64,000 nt of DNA from Heliopora coerulea (GCA_030142905.1 JASJOG010000033.1:62001-126000); one strand, 5' to 3'; shown: positions 49,647 to 62,262, counted from the stretch's first letter. The notes: a model not told the origin generated them from the letters alone. Numbers and translations are program-made.

Positions 49647-50398
49647 GTTTAATCACCGGCTTTCCTTATGGTTGTCCGCATTTCGTGATTTGTTTACATG
49701 TTTGACCACGTGACAACTACACGTTGTTTTCAGGGCTGAAGTCACAAATTGTTTAAGTTTGGCTGTAGAAAAAACCAAAGGTTATGTTCAAAGTTAAATA
49801 AATTTTTGGTCGCAGAAAGATTTTCGTGACGTTCAATTGAGCTTGTTATACGGATATAGCCTGAATCATATGAGCAGCCGTTTAATACGTACACCTTTTG
49901 TGTTTAGAAAACAACCGCCTAAAGACTTGACAGAAATCTAAAAAACCTAGTTACATAATGTTTGCACGCACTAAAATCTGCAACTGTATATGGTATACTG
50001 CTCAATTTTGTACATAAATTGCCATTGTGCAATCATTAATTTTAATATATCGGGAAGTCAAACAAGAAATAAAAAAATTAAGGATAATAACAGAATTGTT
50101 GGTTTTCGGCACTTCGTCGTGTGAAAGTAAAAGTGATTTTTATATAAGTTAGTAAGTCAGATCATAGGTCAGGAAAAATATACCGTATTTCGCGGCGTAC
50201 AAGTCGACCTGGCATGTAAGTCGACCCCTTATTTTTTGACCAAAAAATCATGGTTTTTATGATACCCTGAGTATAACTAATAAGTCGAGTCCCGCAAATT
50301 AAATAGTTACCAGACACAGAATAGTGTTCGAAGAAAGTTTAACGTCATGGCAAATCTTTTGCGGCATATTTTTTTAATCTTTCAGAGTTTATTTTAAT

Positions 50399-50567
50399 AT
50401 AGAAAATTACACAATCGATCGGCACATTTTGTCTTTGGTAGATCTATCTTGTCGGATTGTTTCCGCCAGTCTCGAACAAGCTTCTCGCTAACACCAAACT
50501 TGCGGCCGGCAGCAGAGTTGTAATTTGTTTGACTTTTCAGCCAAGTCAACAACCTTCAACTTCGTTG
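50399..50567 (-). pseudogene. Pogo transposase N-terminal helix-turn-helix fragment
   Basis: Reads LKVVDLAEKSNK, then after a one-base frame change YNSAAGRKFGVSEKLVRDWR and KQSDKIDLPK. This is the Psq/Brinker-like DNA-binding segment that opens pogo-family transposases. The rest of the transposase is absent. The fragment is cut on its 5' side by the LINE tail. Confidence 0.72.
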
Positions 50568-53500
50568 AAGATAGATAGATAGGTATAGATAGATAACTTT
50601 ATTTAAACAAGCTCACTTCGTCAACTGAAGCTGATTTCCACGAGGGGCGTGTGAGGTAGAAGTATACAGCAAATATGAAAAGTTTTTAAAAGCTATTTAC
50701 GAAATGTAAGATATAGTATAAAAATATTGTATTAAGTATTAAGATATAAGATGTAGTATACGAGGTAATAATGTATTTACAGATGCATATATTTGCTTTA
50801 ATTATCAATGTGAGCAGCGATTTTCGTTCGAAAGGAAGAAAGGGATTTGCTTTCTTTTATTTCCTTAGGAATAGAATTCCAAAGGAATGATCCATCGTAT
50901 ATAAAACTTTTTTTCAAATTATTAGCACGCGGTTTCGGTAAACAAAGACTAGTTGAAATGTTTCGAAGATTATAAGTAGTCATCTCACCTTTATAGGTGA
51001 ATAAGTTGGTGAGTGATTGAGGGCCAATGTTATTTAATAATTTATACATCATTTTTGCCTTGGCTATCTTCCTTTCTGCTTTAAGTGTCTTCCAGCCCAA
51101 TGCTTGCAATGCTACAGAATGATCTGTGTCATTGCTCATATTCATGATAATTCGAGCGGATCTATTTTGGAGTTTTTGAAGTCGCTTTGATTGTGTTTCA
51201 CTGAACACATCTCATACTTCACAGCACTAATCGAAGTATGGGCGAACAATAGCATTATAAACGGAAAGAAGTTTTGTCTATCAACAAAATCCTTTAATCG
51301 TCTAAGTGCAGAAATTTCTGATGTTATTTTCTTGCAAATATTTTCAGTGTTACTCTTCCACGACAAATACTGGCCGACTGTCACTCCAAGAGTTTTGCAC
51401 TCGTGCACTTGTTTAATTTGTTTGTTTTCAATTTCCGCATTTGGTTGCAAGTTTGAAATACTTTCAATCATTTGTTTTGAGCCAATTAATATAAATTCAG
51501 TTTTGGTGACATTGAGACTAAGTTTATTGGCAATTAGCCATTCTCTAAGGTTTTCTAAATCAGAATTCACTGCAGCTTCAAGACTAGTTATCGAGTCCCC
51601 AGAGGCTGTTACGTTTGTGTCATCAGCAAATAACCTAGGTTTTGTTTTAGATAGACATTGGGGCAAATCCTTTATGTACAATAAAAAGAATAGTAGCCCT
51701 AATATAGAGCCTTGTGGCACACCACATCTAATCATTTTTTCTGATGACAAAAACCCATTTATTTGGCATTTCTGACTTCGATTTGAGAGATATGAATTGA
51801 GCAAAGATAAAGCCTGGCCTTTTACACCGTACCGCTCCAATTTTCTCAATAAAATTTGGTGATCAACTGTATCGAATGCTTTTTTTAAGTCAATTAGGAC
51901 AACCAGGTTAAACATTTTTCTGTCTAAATTCATATACCAGTCATTTGTAGTCTAATAATGCTGTAGCCGTAGAATGAAACTTTCGAAAACCAAATTGATT
52001 ATCACTTAAAAGTCTAAATTTGGACAAATAACTGTACAGTTGATCATACAGAATTTTTTCTATGATTTTGCTAATGGCTGGCAGGACAGAAATTGGTCTG
52101 TAATTTCCTGCCACACTTCGTAGGCCATTTTTGTATAGAGGTATTACTCTAGCCGTTTTCCATTCATCGGGGAATGAGGACACAGTAATGAAGTGATTAA
52201 AAATATGTGTCAGTGAATCTGAAATAGCAGGTGAAGCAATCTTAATAATCTTACAAGAAATCTTGTCGACACCTGGGGCTTTGTTGCTTGAAAGACCAGT
52301 CAGAAGTTGACAGACGTGATTGACCGTGACAGGCTGGAATGCAGTGAATTCTGATTCGGCATTTTTGACATAAGTTTCAAAGTTGAAATTTGAAGTATCT
52401 ATTTGGCTAGCTAAATTTGGGCCAATATTTGAAAAATAATCATTAAAACCCTCAGCAATATCTTTAAGGTTAGTTAAATTATTTTCACCAAGTTTTAGCT
52501 CATTTACAATTGTTGGTTTGTTTTGTCTTCCCAATAAACTGTTTATAGTCTTCCAAGCCTCCTTGGGATTGGACTTATCACCAGCAATTTTCGTGGAATA
52601 GTAATTTTTCTTGGCATTTCTTAGTTCTATATTTACTTTATTCCTGGTTCTTTGGAAATTTAACCAATCATTTTTGAGACCTGTAATAATGGCTTTCCTT
52701 TTAAGCTTGTCCCTGGTATTAATAAGTTCTTTTATGGAACTTGTAATCCAAGGGACTCGTCTTGTTCTAATCTTTTTGTGTTGACGAGGTGCATGTTTAT
52801 CTAAGACTTCTAAGAATAGCATTTTCCAAATTTCCCATTTTGCATTTGGGGTTTCGGCTAGAAAATACACATTTTCCCACTGTTGTTGCATCAGATCCTC
52901 AACAAACTCTTGAATATCAAATTTCTTCATATTTCTAATTTCAACTGTGTTTTCTAGTTTCTTAACAACAGAGATCTTTCTGATTGTAAAAACTAAACTA
53001 TGGTCACTTATTCCAGAATGGATAACACCAGAATCAAAAACTTTTTCTGGAGTATTAGTAGCTATATGGTCAATAAAGGAGGAGGTTGTCATAGTTACTC
53101 GGGTAGCTTCTTGAATCAATTGTGACAATTGATACAATTCATATAAAGATTTAATTTTCTTTATCGGCATATTTTCATCTTTACCTGTCTTTAACATATC
53201 ACCGTTTAAATCACCAAGAATATAAAATTCTTTATTTTCATCATCAATAGTTTTGATCAAATTTTCAAGATGCTCAAAGAAATCTGCTGATGCATTGGGT
53301 GGTCTATAGATTGTTGTGAGTAGAAATGGTTTGCTATGCGGTTTGATAATTTCTATGCAAACAGCCTCTAGTTCAGAGGGAATCAGATCATTTCTTATGT
53401 TGTAGTTTATGGAGCTACGCAAGTAGATACAAACTCCACCCCCATGTCGTGATCTGTCTTTCCTGATTATATCATAATCATTCAAGTGAAGTAAATTATC

Positions 53501-53780
53501 ACTTGTACTTGAATCAAGTCGTGTTTCATTGAAAGCGATCAAGTCAATGTTTTTGCTTGACATTGAATATCTTATTTCATCAATTTTTTTGGGTAAGCTA
53601 ACAATATTTAGAAAAGCCATTTTAAAACCTCTTTCTTTAGGGATACGAACATATATTTCAAGATGCAAATCGTGATTCGTATCCTCGTTGTTTTGAATGG
53701 ATGTCGAAGTCTTTACACTGTAAGAATATGGTTTATAATAAAATACGTCGACCATGTTGATGTGCCCATTCACTAGCAAT
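50568..53780 (-). mobile_element. CR1/Jockey-type non-LTR retrotransposon
   Basis: Minus-strand element with endonuclease and RT in one ORF (51941-53779 plus 50798-51933), no poly-A, and a 3' end made of TATC/GATA microsatellite (50568-50600), as in CR1/L2-like LINEs. Inserted into the pogo-like element. The length suggests loss of most of ORF1 or the 5' end. Confidence 0.78.
50798..53779 (-). pseudogene. LINE endonuclease-reverse transcriptase ORF, two frame breaks
   Basis: First part (51941-53779): APE-type endonuclease with FLNIVSLPKKIDEIR, IAFNETRLDSS, GGGVCIYLRSS, TTIYRPPNAS, YILGDLNGDM, SGISDHSLV; then the RT start YRPISVLPAISKIIEKIL and NQFGFRKFHSTATALLDYK, ending at a stop caused by a frameshift near 51950. 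Second part (51142-51933): LIDLKKAFDTVDHQI (motif A), GVPQGSILG (B), FADDT (C, catalytic aspartates intact), then LGVTVGQYLSW. A second frame change near 51190 leads to the C-terminal RLQKLQNRSARIIMN ... FRTKIAAHIDN. Only two lesions, so a fairly recent insertion. Confidence 0.85.
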
Positions 53781-53999
53781 GAACTGATTGGTCCATTCCT
53801 TGACGCATACGGAGGACTGGTACTAGTACAGCTGCTCTATGATTTCGCTCAATTTTACGACCCTTTGTATAAGTCGAGGTGGTCTTTTAGGGATCAATTT
53901 TGGGGTCTAGAAAATCGACTTATACGCCGCGAAATACGGTAATGTATAAGATATAAGGTTCTACAGGTCAGAAAAGATGAATAAGCAAATAGACCTCAA

Positions 54000-56900
54000 C
54001 CTATATTTTGATATGTCTTACGTCCTAATGGTTAGTTACGCAAACAGTAACAGACTATTAGCGTAGCCAAGGGGTCGACAGGGGGGCGCAGTTGCTCCCC
54101 TACTTTTAGTCCTAGCTACGTCTGTCGGTACGTCTAGTACATTTGTGTGTACATTAAGCCTGTCTGTCGCGGATCCCGTTTGCGTTTGAATTATCAAATC
54201 AAAAAATTGTTAAATAAGTTGTTCGAATTGATCTGTCTTCAAGATACGAACTGGGAGCTCATGAATGAGTGAAGGCAATTGCTGAATTGCATAGGGCAGA
54301 GTAAAATTAAAATTTAATTTTCACAGTTCCAAAGTTTTTCAAAGTTTTACTGAAAACGCCAATGGAAATAAATCCCTAATTTTATGAGAACTCATAGAAT
54401 TATTTATGTATTATAAAGAGACCCAAAAAACACCCAAAATCATACTTACACGCGCAGCTCATAACTAGGCAAGTCTGAGGCGCCGAGACCCCTTCATAAT
54501 TCATATGTGCCATCGACTGCATGGAAAAACATGTCCACTGGAATGGGGGATTTACCAAGATCTTAGTTCAAAGACGAAATTGAATAGGAAAATCATTACT
54601 AGAACAAGTGTCAAACAATATCTGAACCCTAAAGGGTGCACGAAAGTTTTTAAATGAATGGCATGATTTCCTAAAGTTTTGTTTTTATGTGTATTGTATA
54701 AATTTTTACCCCTTAAAGTGTTCGTACGAAGGTAATACCAGTACTACGGCCCTCAATCAAGAAAAACTTTCTCCTTGATTGTTCACCCAAAATTCAGTGA
54801 TTTCGCTCCCTTTGTTATTATATCTAGGCCTTAACAATGATACCCGATAAAGAATGTTTTTCAATTTTGATATCTCTACATTTAAAGCTGAAATGAAATG
54901 AACATCGTCGAGGTATAGTAGGTTTTTGACATGGAACGGGTTCCCACGAGACGTCAAATTATGCATCATTAAGAACAATTGAAATTAAGAACACTTTGCT
55001 AAATGGTATTAGGTGTCCATAAAGGGAAAACATACGTTCAGAAGAAACACGTTGAAAAGAATTTTTTTTAAACTGTAAAGATTTGCCTTTACAGCTTTCG
55101 CATTGCTCGTTTTGTTCTTTATATCCTGTAATCTGTTCCCTATGTAAATAACACCCAGCATAGTTCACAATGCAAAAAAAGCACTGGCGACAACTTTTAA
55201 AGTAAAGTGATAACAACACTTATGCTGGGACGAATTTTTGTATAGGTTTCTTAAATATAAACACTGTGAATAAAGCCGACTGAGCTTGAGATTACAGAGT
55301 TATGTGTCTGAAGTGATTTTGCCGATTTTTTTGACCGTTCTTTCTTACTGGAAACAAAAACAGTGAATTTAGTATTTACACTTGAGAAACTAAAAAAAAT
55401 CCCTCACAATACCAGTGTTGTCGTCATTCACATGAACTTGAGTTGCCAGTGATGATAAATTGTTGTTTAGTAAATACTTATCAACCCAGGGTGAGGTCTG
55501 TACAGGAAAGTATATTCCTGGGGTTTTCGTACAGTCTGAGCGAGGTCTGTACGAAAAAAACCGAAGGCAAATGGTTTCGACTACGGACCGAAAAAACGAG
55601 ATTAGCAAGGAATTTATTATATGGCTCACGGTTGGTTATCTTTCCCAATTTTAACTGGGTTTTCGTCGTAGGATGTTGGTGTTTAGTTTGCTGACCTCGT
55701 TGCTTGTTCCTCTTGTTTCTTGTTTCCACCAGTTAAACATTCATTTGTTGTAGTTGCTTCTGTACAAAAAGCTTTGAACAAAAGCAGTAATAGCGTTTCA
55801 CCAAATATTATTATTCGGAATTTTTCGTGGTAAATGCTTAATTCTCCTTAAATTACATCAAAATCAGCTAGAAGACTTTTCCCGCCAAAGTTTATCGGTC
55901 AGGAGAAAAAAGCGTATAAGACGAACCGATGACCGACATCGTAAAACATCGGACCTTTCAGCAACCAATCAGCAACCGTAATTATGCATAGGGACCACTG
56001 ACCTCTCTAATATACCTGGAATGCGGGCCATGCTTAAAAATTGTCCGAAATATTGAACTCTAAAAAGACTAGAACGACACCTGCAAACTGTATTTTAAAG
56101 CAAACATGGAGGCTGAAGGAGGAGGACATGTACGTCAATTTCCACGACATCCCAGTTGTTTTTGACAATTTTCTTTTTTATTCTAAGTAAGTAGAGCATA
56201 ACGTCCGTAGGACTGCATATTTGTCAGAATTAAGAAGGAACGAAGGCTCGTTTGGGAAAGGATTTTTACGCTACGTTTTTGCTACTTATCTTCTGCTTTG
56301 CAAAACGTTCAACTTTTCTCATTTAAAGTAAAGATTGGGGTCCATTATCGAACTACTCACTCATGAGCCACTTGACACTGTTTAGTAACTTTTTTTCAAA
56401 GAAACACAACAAACTTGAAATGTATTTTCCTAACTTTTGTCTATTTTCAGGAAACTGCATCAAGCGACGTTCATTTGAGTAACAGTTGTTTAAACACTCT
56501 CAAACCCAGACGTCATTTCCAAAAACAGATTGTTTGAGACCTATATCTCAGAACAGAAAATAACAGCTATCTCAAAGTAGAAAACACCGTTCTTTTTTGT
56601 CGGCTTGGCATTACGAAGTAAAAAAGGTAAACCTTTGAAATGACAATGAAAATAACTTGCAACTTCTTGGCAGTTTTAAACATTGAGATAGAATAAATTC
56701 TGAAATATCAGCTAGTCTCCTCTCTCCTCAAACTTTGACGTGTAGCCCAGATTTGGGGCTACGATATCCTGCACAGTTAGTATAAACCAGGAAACTGTTG
56801 TGTGTTCTCACTTCTGTACGTCACGTCCGCCTTTCCAGCTTTTCCTGCTTATCCCTCTCCGGACGAGACGGCAAAGATTTGCCGTTCTTGCGACAAAAAG

Positions 56901-57900
56901 AAAGGAGGAAAACATTTTCCACAATGAGATACCTGCTGTTTAAATCACGAGAAACCTGGTCCACAAAATGAGTTCCGCGGCCGAGATTATCGTTTTGATT
57001 TGTTTACAAATCGGTCATGGCAGTTAGCTTGGACTTTTGCGGCAACAAATTACTAGCATCCTCAGCTACTAATTATTGACTAACATCTTGGGTAATATGG
57101 AAAGTATTTTACCTCAGTGTTTCGGGGCAAACTTTACCATAGCTCGGTTAATAGGTTTTTAATAAATCAAGTAAAAACAACATAGAGAATGGGATGGCAG
57201 GGACCTCACAAACATATAAGTGAAACTAGACAACTAGACATTAATTTTCGAGTTCAAGCTTGAAGGACAGAAACTTCAGTCCAAACTAAATTAGCATTAA
57301 ATGTCTGCATTACATTCCTTCTCAAACGTCTCTTGCATCAACAGCATAACTCAATACATCTATAGAAAAATATATTTGAGAGAACGTTACACCAAAATTA
57401 TTGACGAAGTACGGCCTGCAGCATCATGCAAAGAGAGACTTAGAACTCAGGGTCGAAGAAATTTAAATTTTAAAAAAAAACTGTTTCAACTCAAATTGCA
57501 GGACGATAAATAAAATTTTCGCGTTTGTAAATTATCCTATTTATAAATTTGTAACTGCCAATTATCCATGGAATATTCGGCATTTACATTTGATCACTCG
57601 AAATGGATATTTAGTTTATGAAAGGACATTTTCATTATAAATATAGAACTCGTGACCAAACTCAGCGGGCAAAGCGAAGCACCACACTCATAGGGTGACT
57701 CATTTGGTTCCCAGCCAGAGGCCCATGAACTGCATTTTTCTGACCTGGTTCCAGTTAGCTCTTAATATATGGTTCTGACACTCAAAAATTTTGTTCATCA
57801 AATATAAACTCCATTTTTCTTCAAATAGTCTTTCAACATGTGACATCCAATCAAATTAAATAATCCTGTAAAGTTTTATCTTGAAACTCACCGGAATGAA
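54000..57900. other. Intergenic, no gene recognised
   Basis: Contains a hAT-like terminus remnant near 54060-54120 (GCGTAGCCAAGGGG) and an inverted, diverged piece of repeat A (about 56057-56240). Reading frames up to 86 codons show no domain. Confidence 0.5.
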
Positions 57901-58161
57901 AGTGTTATTTTGTTAAAAATCGGTAAAGGCAATCAAACCCACAACCTCGGGACTGGCCAGTCTGATAGTGCAAATGAAAGCACTTTAATTTTGCCAAGAC
58001 TCCTTGTGTAAATTAGCCTTCGGTAGTACGACACTTGGTCATTACGATTTTGATCATTTTTTGTTTGTCTACCGTACTGAGCTGAAAAGGATGATTACAT
58101 TATAACACTTGTATTTCTTTCATTGAAGAAGTGCATGCGTACATGAATCATGTAGGCTAGT

Positions 58162-58893
58162 CAACGCCGGATTAACCAGTAACATAGGTAACCTATTGGT
58201 TACGGATCTCCGACAGAAGGGGCAAACCGAAATTTTAATGTCGGGAAAAAAAGACACATTCACTACCAGAATAAACGGGTATTAGTGTTTGTATTACTAT
58301 TACAGTAGACACTGTAGACTAACTGATTAAGAGAAAACGTGAAATTTTGCTTTGTGTAAAAATTGAGTCTCGAAAAGGGACCGAAAAAGACGTTCAGAAT
58401 AGCGGGATGTTAAAAAGAGCGGGATGATTCGAAATAGCCGACATAAATTGTGCCGATAATTTATTCGAAATAACAAAAGGTCGAAATAAGCGCATTTTTA
58501 AGCGGCGTTCTAAGCAGCGGACTTCAAAACGTGCTGCTTCAACCTCGGTTCACACGAGCAACATAAGCATAAGGGCAAGATCAATACGAAAACAAAGCAT
58601 GATATCTCCTCTGGGACTTGCCAAGACAAAAGAACAAGAATTTTTCTTTGTTTCGTCTTTTGTTCGACTCTTGGCTTATGCTTGAACTATGATCTTATGC
58701 TTATGCTTCTGACGATCCTTATGTCGCAGGCTTGACTTCATTCCTTCGTTTTGCCTTTCGTTTTATCCTTATGCTTATGCTTATGCTCACGTGTGAAATA
58801 GGCCTTAGTCTTTACCATGGAATTGCTGTCTGCTTAGTAGGGCTCCCGAGAACGGTTAGGTTACAGCCCTCCCCAAGGGTTAATCCAGCGTTG
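58162..58893. mobile_element. Non-autonomous hAT derivative with 8-bp target duplication
   Basis: Starts CAACGCCGGATTAACC and ends GGTTAATCCAGCGTTG. Flanked by AGGCTAGT (58154-58161) and AGTCTAGT (58894-58901), 7 of 8 matching. Its first 380 bp match the 5' end of the large hAT at 21664, so it is a deletion derivative of the same family. Within it, 58542-58805 is a hairpin with CTTATGC-rich arms. Confidence 0.78.
58542..58805. repeat. Hairpin element in the hAT derivative (CATAAGCATAAG arms)
   Basis: Left arm CACACGAGCAACATAAGCAT, right arm TTATGCTTATGCTCACGTGTG. The interior has a second inverted pair, AGACAAAAGAACAAGAA / TTTCTTTGTTTCGTCTTTTG. Confidence 0.65.
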
Positions 58894-59972
58894 AGTCTAG
58901 TGATAAAGCTACCTTTTTGTTCCACTGTTTTTTCTAAACTTCTTTCTCAATTTATCGTTCCCACTCTGTTTATTCTTTCGTTCTGAATGGTAAGAATAAC
59001 ATAAATAAATAGTGGTAACGTGCTGACAGACGAACGGATGTAACCGAAAATAGTTTAACGTTAAACCAAGCAATAAAAAGAAAAAAAACAAACAAAAAAC
59101 ACATTTCAAAACGGAAGCGGTGATTGGTTGAAAGCCGTGTTTGTTGAAAAATCGATAGAAACATGGAAATCTTTACACCATTACATTACACCACCATGAA
59201 TAACAGAGAATTTAATCTTCCTTGACATTGAGAACAAGGGTTGACTACAGCTTCCACTGGGCTTTTTTTATGAGGGCAATTTTGTGATGCTATGCGCATA
59301 AGCATCGATCCATTCGTGAAAGTAGAGGGGGCACAGGCATGATTGGGCCGCTGTGTGGGCCAGCCAAATGTGGCGTGTGAACCTTCTTAGTAAGTCTAAA
59401 GTAAAGGTTGTAAAACATCTGGTTGCTGAAACGCCTTCGTGAATTTTGAGACTTTCCTTAAGCAAATTTTACACTTTAACTTTCTTCAGAAAGGAAGCTG
59501 TATTTGTTGCGATTTCACGATCGTCTGCGCTCTTTTAAACTTTATGCTTGTGGGACATTTTTGAGGCAGTAATTAGACTAAATGCACTATTTTGTCAGTT
59601 TCATTACACAGCATGATTTTTTATTTGACAGCTAACCAAAATGTTGGGGGTGGACAATTGATATATTGTCCCCTCCTCTTGAAGGTGTGGATGGGACATG
59701 TTCTCCCTGTCCCCCACCAATCGACGCCTATGATGCTATGTCCGAGTTCCAACCGAGTTTTATGGAATATTTCGAAAACACACACGCCACTTGGCAGACA
59801 GCCATGTTTCTATACCTAGATATAACAATGGAAAACTATACCCCATCACATACGTCATCCCGAATAGAAAGGAGAAGTAACCGTTTCTTGTTTGCAGAAA
59901 GACCTATTTCTGCTCTTGCTACAAGTTATTTTATGAGGCAAAATTAAAAAACTTTTTTTTTTTATTTGTTCT

Positions 59973-61012
59973 CATGTACTGGTGCTTGAGGAAGCGAGGA
60001 GTACCGGAATATCTCGTCAGGCTAGTCAAGCAAATGTATGAGACACCAAAGACCAGAGTGAGAACCGTATACGGAGACAGACTGGTCCGATGTCGGAATT
60101 GGGCTCCACCAGCGATCAACCCTTAGTCCCTTCCTCTTCGCGGTGGTAATCGATGTCCTGACTGAGTATCTGAAAAAAGAGCAGCTTTGGGAGCTTCTCT
60201 ATGCGGATGATACTGTAGTCGTCGCAGAGTCGGAGGAGAAGTTTCGGCAGAAAGTGCTGGATTAACAGAGAGGGCTACGAAGAGGAGGTTTGAAGGTAAA
60301 TACAGATAAGAGTGAAGTAATGTTATCGTGTGCAGGAGGAGGAGGAAGTGGACTGCAGATTCATGATATAAATGAAGAAGAGCTAAAGCAGGTGGATATG
60401 TTTAAATATCTCGGAGGAAGAATCGAAACAAAATGAGAAACAGAAGGAGATGTTAAAGCAAGGGTCAAGGCAGCATGGAGCAAATGGAATGAGGTCAGCG
60501 GCGTAGTAAAGACAAGAAAATGAATCCAAAGTTAAAGATAAAGATCTATAAAATAGTCTTATGCCCAGTTCTGCTGTATGGGTCAGAGACGTGGGCACTC
60601 AAGAAGGATGAGGAAAAGGCTTTCAGAAAGGACAGAAATGAGAATATTAAGGAGAATTCTGAAGGTCTCTCTGAGTGAAAGGCTAAGAAATGAAGAAATA
60701 AGAGCGAGAGCAGGGGTGACCAACATTGCTGAGAAAGCAAGAGAAGCAAGGTTGAGGTGGTTCGAACATATCCAGAGAATGGACGAAGAAGACCCAGTGA
60801 GAAGAGCATGGAAAAAGCCAGTGAGAGGGAGAAGGTCACTAGGAAGACAAAGGATCAGGTGGAAGGACGTAGTGGAGAGGGATATAAAGGGGGAAGGGAC
60901 TGCGTGTGGAGAACGCAAAAGATCGAGTGTACTCGAGACAACATGTAAGGGCGGCCGACCTCTAAGTTGGGAAAAGGCAAAGAAGAAGAAGAAGAAGAAG
61001 AAGAAGAAGATG
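59973..61012 (+). pseudogene. RTE-like/endonuclease-RT LINE fragment
   Basis: Mixed-frame translation gives LRKRGVPEYLVRLVKQMYET, a TRVRTVYGD segment, ALSPFLF-like and LLYADDT-like remnants, VNTDKSEVMLS, LKQVDMFKYLGGR, then NEEIRARAGVTNIAEKAREA and RLRWFEHIQRMDEEDPVRRA, IRWKDVVERDIK. This C-terminal block is common in abundant invertebrate LINEs of RTE type. Many stops and frame changes. It ends in an (AAG)n tract (about 60978-61010), consistent with a LINE 3' tail. Confidence 0.72.
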
Positions 61013-61737
61013 TATTCCTATGCTATTGTTACAGAACTAAAGAATCTCAAATAATTTATGGATAGTGTTTTCAGTTCAAGACACCGGGCCAAAATTCCCG
61101 TGGAAAAAAGTTGTAGTGCAGTGCTAGAACAGGACTGTATTTCACCGGTATTCCTTGCGGTTACCCAAGACCCCAGGCGTAATATATCCCTAATTGTGAA
61201 GCGTTGGCTAAACACGAATGCGCGATATTGCATGTCAACTAAAGAAAACGTGGAATAACTTGCATTGAAGCGACGACCAAATGAGTACGTAAGTCGGTAA
61301 TAAACGAAAGCCTTGAACATGCACAAGCTTGCTTCAAGCCCATGCAAACTGATGTAAGTTGAGGGGAGTCAAACGACAGGTGAGTTGACGTTACAAGTCA
61401 ATGCAAGCTGATGGAAGTTGGTGGTTAAACGAGAGGTGAGTTGATGGTGCAAGTCAATGCAAGCTAATGTAAACAGTGATTTTAAATTGTAGAGTGTTGC
61501 CTTGGAAGCGATGGATGATGTGTAAAAAGCCAAAAGGCTAGGGAACTGTCGGAACTTACGCCAGGAAGTATTGCTATTTCGATGCTAAGACCGCACGTCG
61601 GAGTGAAATTTGAAACGATATAAAAAACTAAGTGATATTTTTATAGGTAAAAAAAAGTTACGCGATGTAAAATGAATCAATAAGATTAAAGAGTCAATAA
61701 CTAATGAGATGTAAATGATAGAAAGTCATTTGGATGG

Positions 61738-62095
61738 CAGATGAACGTTCGTCAAGCTCCAGACGGGGATCGATCCCAGCAACCTTTTGATGACCGGTGA
61801 GACCCTCTAACCATTGGGCTACCGAGACTCAGATGGCGAGCTCGGGTGCAAGTTTGACGTACGTGCAACCTGAGCGACAGACATGACATGTAAATGATAT
61901 TAATGCTTATCGCATCAACTTATCATGGCTGCCGTTTAGACAGCAAATATGTCGAACTTGCATCTGAGCTTGCCATCTGAGTCTTGTTAGCTCAATGGTT
62001 AGAGCGTCTCACCAGTCATAAGAAGGCTGCGGGTTCGATCCCCATCAGGGGCTCAGTAATCGTTTTTCTAAGGTTAGAGCCTGACAAACGTTCAT
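61738..62095. repeat. Inverted pair of tRNA-derived SINEs
   Basis: The right copy (61967-62065) reads TTGTTAGCTCAATGGTTAGA (A-box region) and GGGTTCGATCCCCATCAGGG (B-box), then CTCAGTAATCGTTTTTCTAA. The left copy (61750-61850) is the same in inverse, and the flanks GATGAACGTTCGTC / GACAAACGTTCATC also mirror. Arms are about 140 bp, centre about 70 bp. Confidence 0.75.
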
Positions 62096-62231
62096 CTATT
62101 GTTCAAGATATCCCCAAGCTCCATATTTCCTTCGTTTTTGACTTTTAAATCTTATTGGTTATTTATGGGTCACATGAGTATTTTCCTAATAAAAATATCC
62201 TCTAGTTTTCATATCATTTCAAACTTTAAAT

Positions 62232-62262
62232 CTGACTGAGGGCCTTCTTTCGAAACCTCGAT
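62232..62262 (+). ncRNA. Decayed hammerhead-like motif
   Basis: CTGACTGAGGGCC, a short stem, CGAAACCTCGATATCG. It resembles the 48.28-kb motif with an insertion in CUGANGA and CGTT changed to CCTC. Probably a dead Penelope-type terminus. Confidence 0.3.

Larger units (their letters stand above)
48006..49748. mobile_element. THAP/SAP two-ORF DNA transposon, internally deleted (ISL2EU-like)
   Basis: Long terminal inverted repeats: 48037-48082 and 49674-49720 are near-identical (GTAGTTGTCACGTGGTCAAA then ATCACGAAATGCGGA), and weaker similarity extends outward to about 48006 and 49748. Inside are two convergent gene remnants: a plus-strand SAP-like ORF (48411-48728) and a minus-strand THAP gene (48720-49646). 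Known: ISL2EU (IS4EU) transposons pair a THAP-bearing DDE transposase with a YqaJ-type nuclease protein. Here both C-terminal catalytic parts are missing and the two N-termini nearly touch, so it is a deletion derivative. Confidence 0.7.
50183..53939 (-). mobile_element. Pogo-like DNA transposon split by a LINE
   Basis: Terminal inverted repeats CCGTATTTCGCGGCGTACAA (left) and TTATACGCCGCGAAATACGG (right), each flanked by TA (50181-50182, 53940-53941). Inside the left part, on the minus strand, lies a Psq-type helix-turn-helix fragment of a pogo transposase. The bulk of the span (about 50568-53780) is an inserted LINE. Confidence 0.78.

Noticed and set aside
51191..51775. 194-codon plus-strand frame
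   Set aside because: Antisense of the LINE reverse transcriptase, which shows all RT motifs on the minus strand.
60383..60918. Leu/Ser-rich minus-strand frames
   Set aside because: Antisense of the RTE-like C-terminal region.
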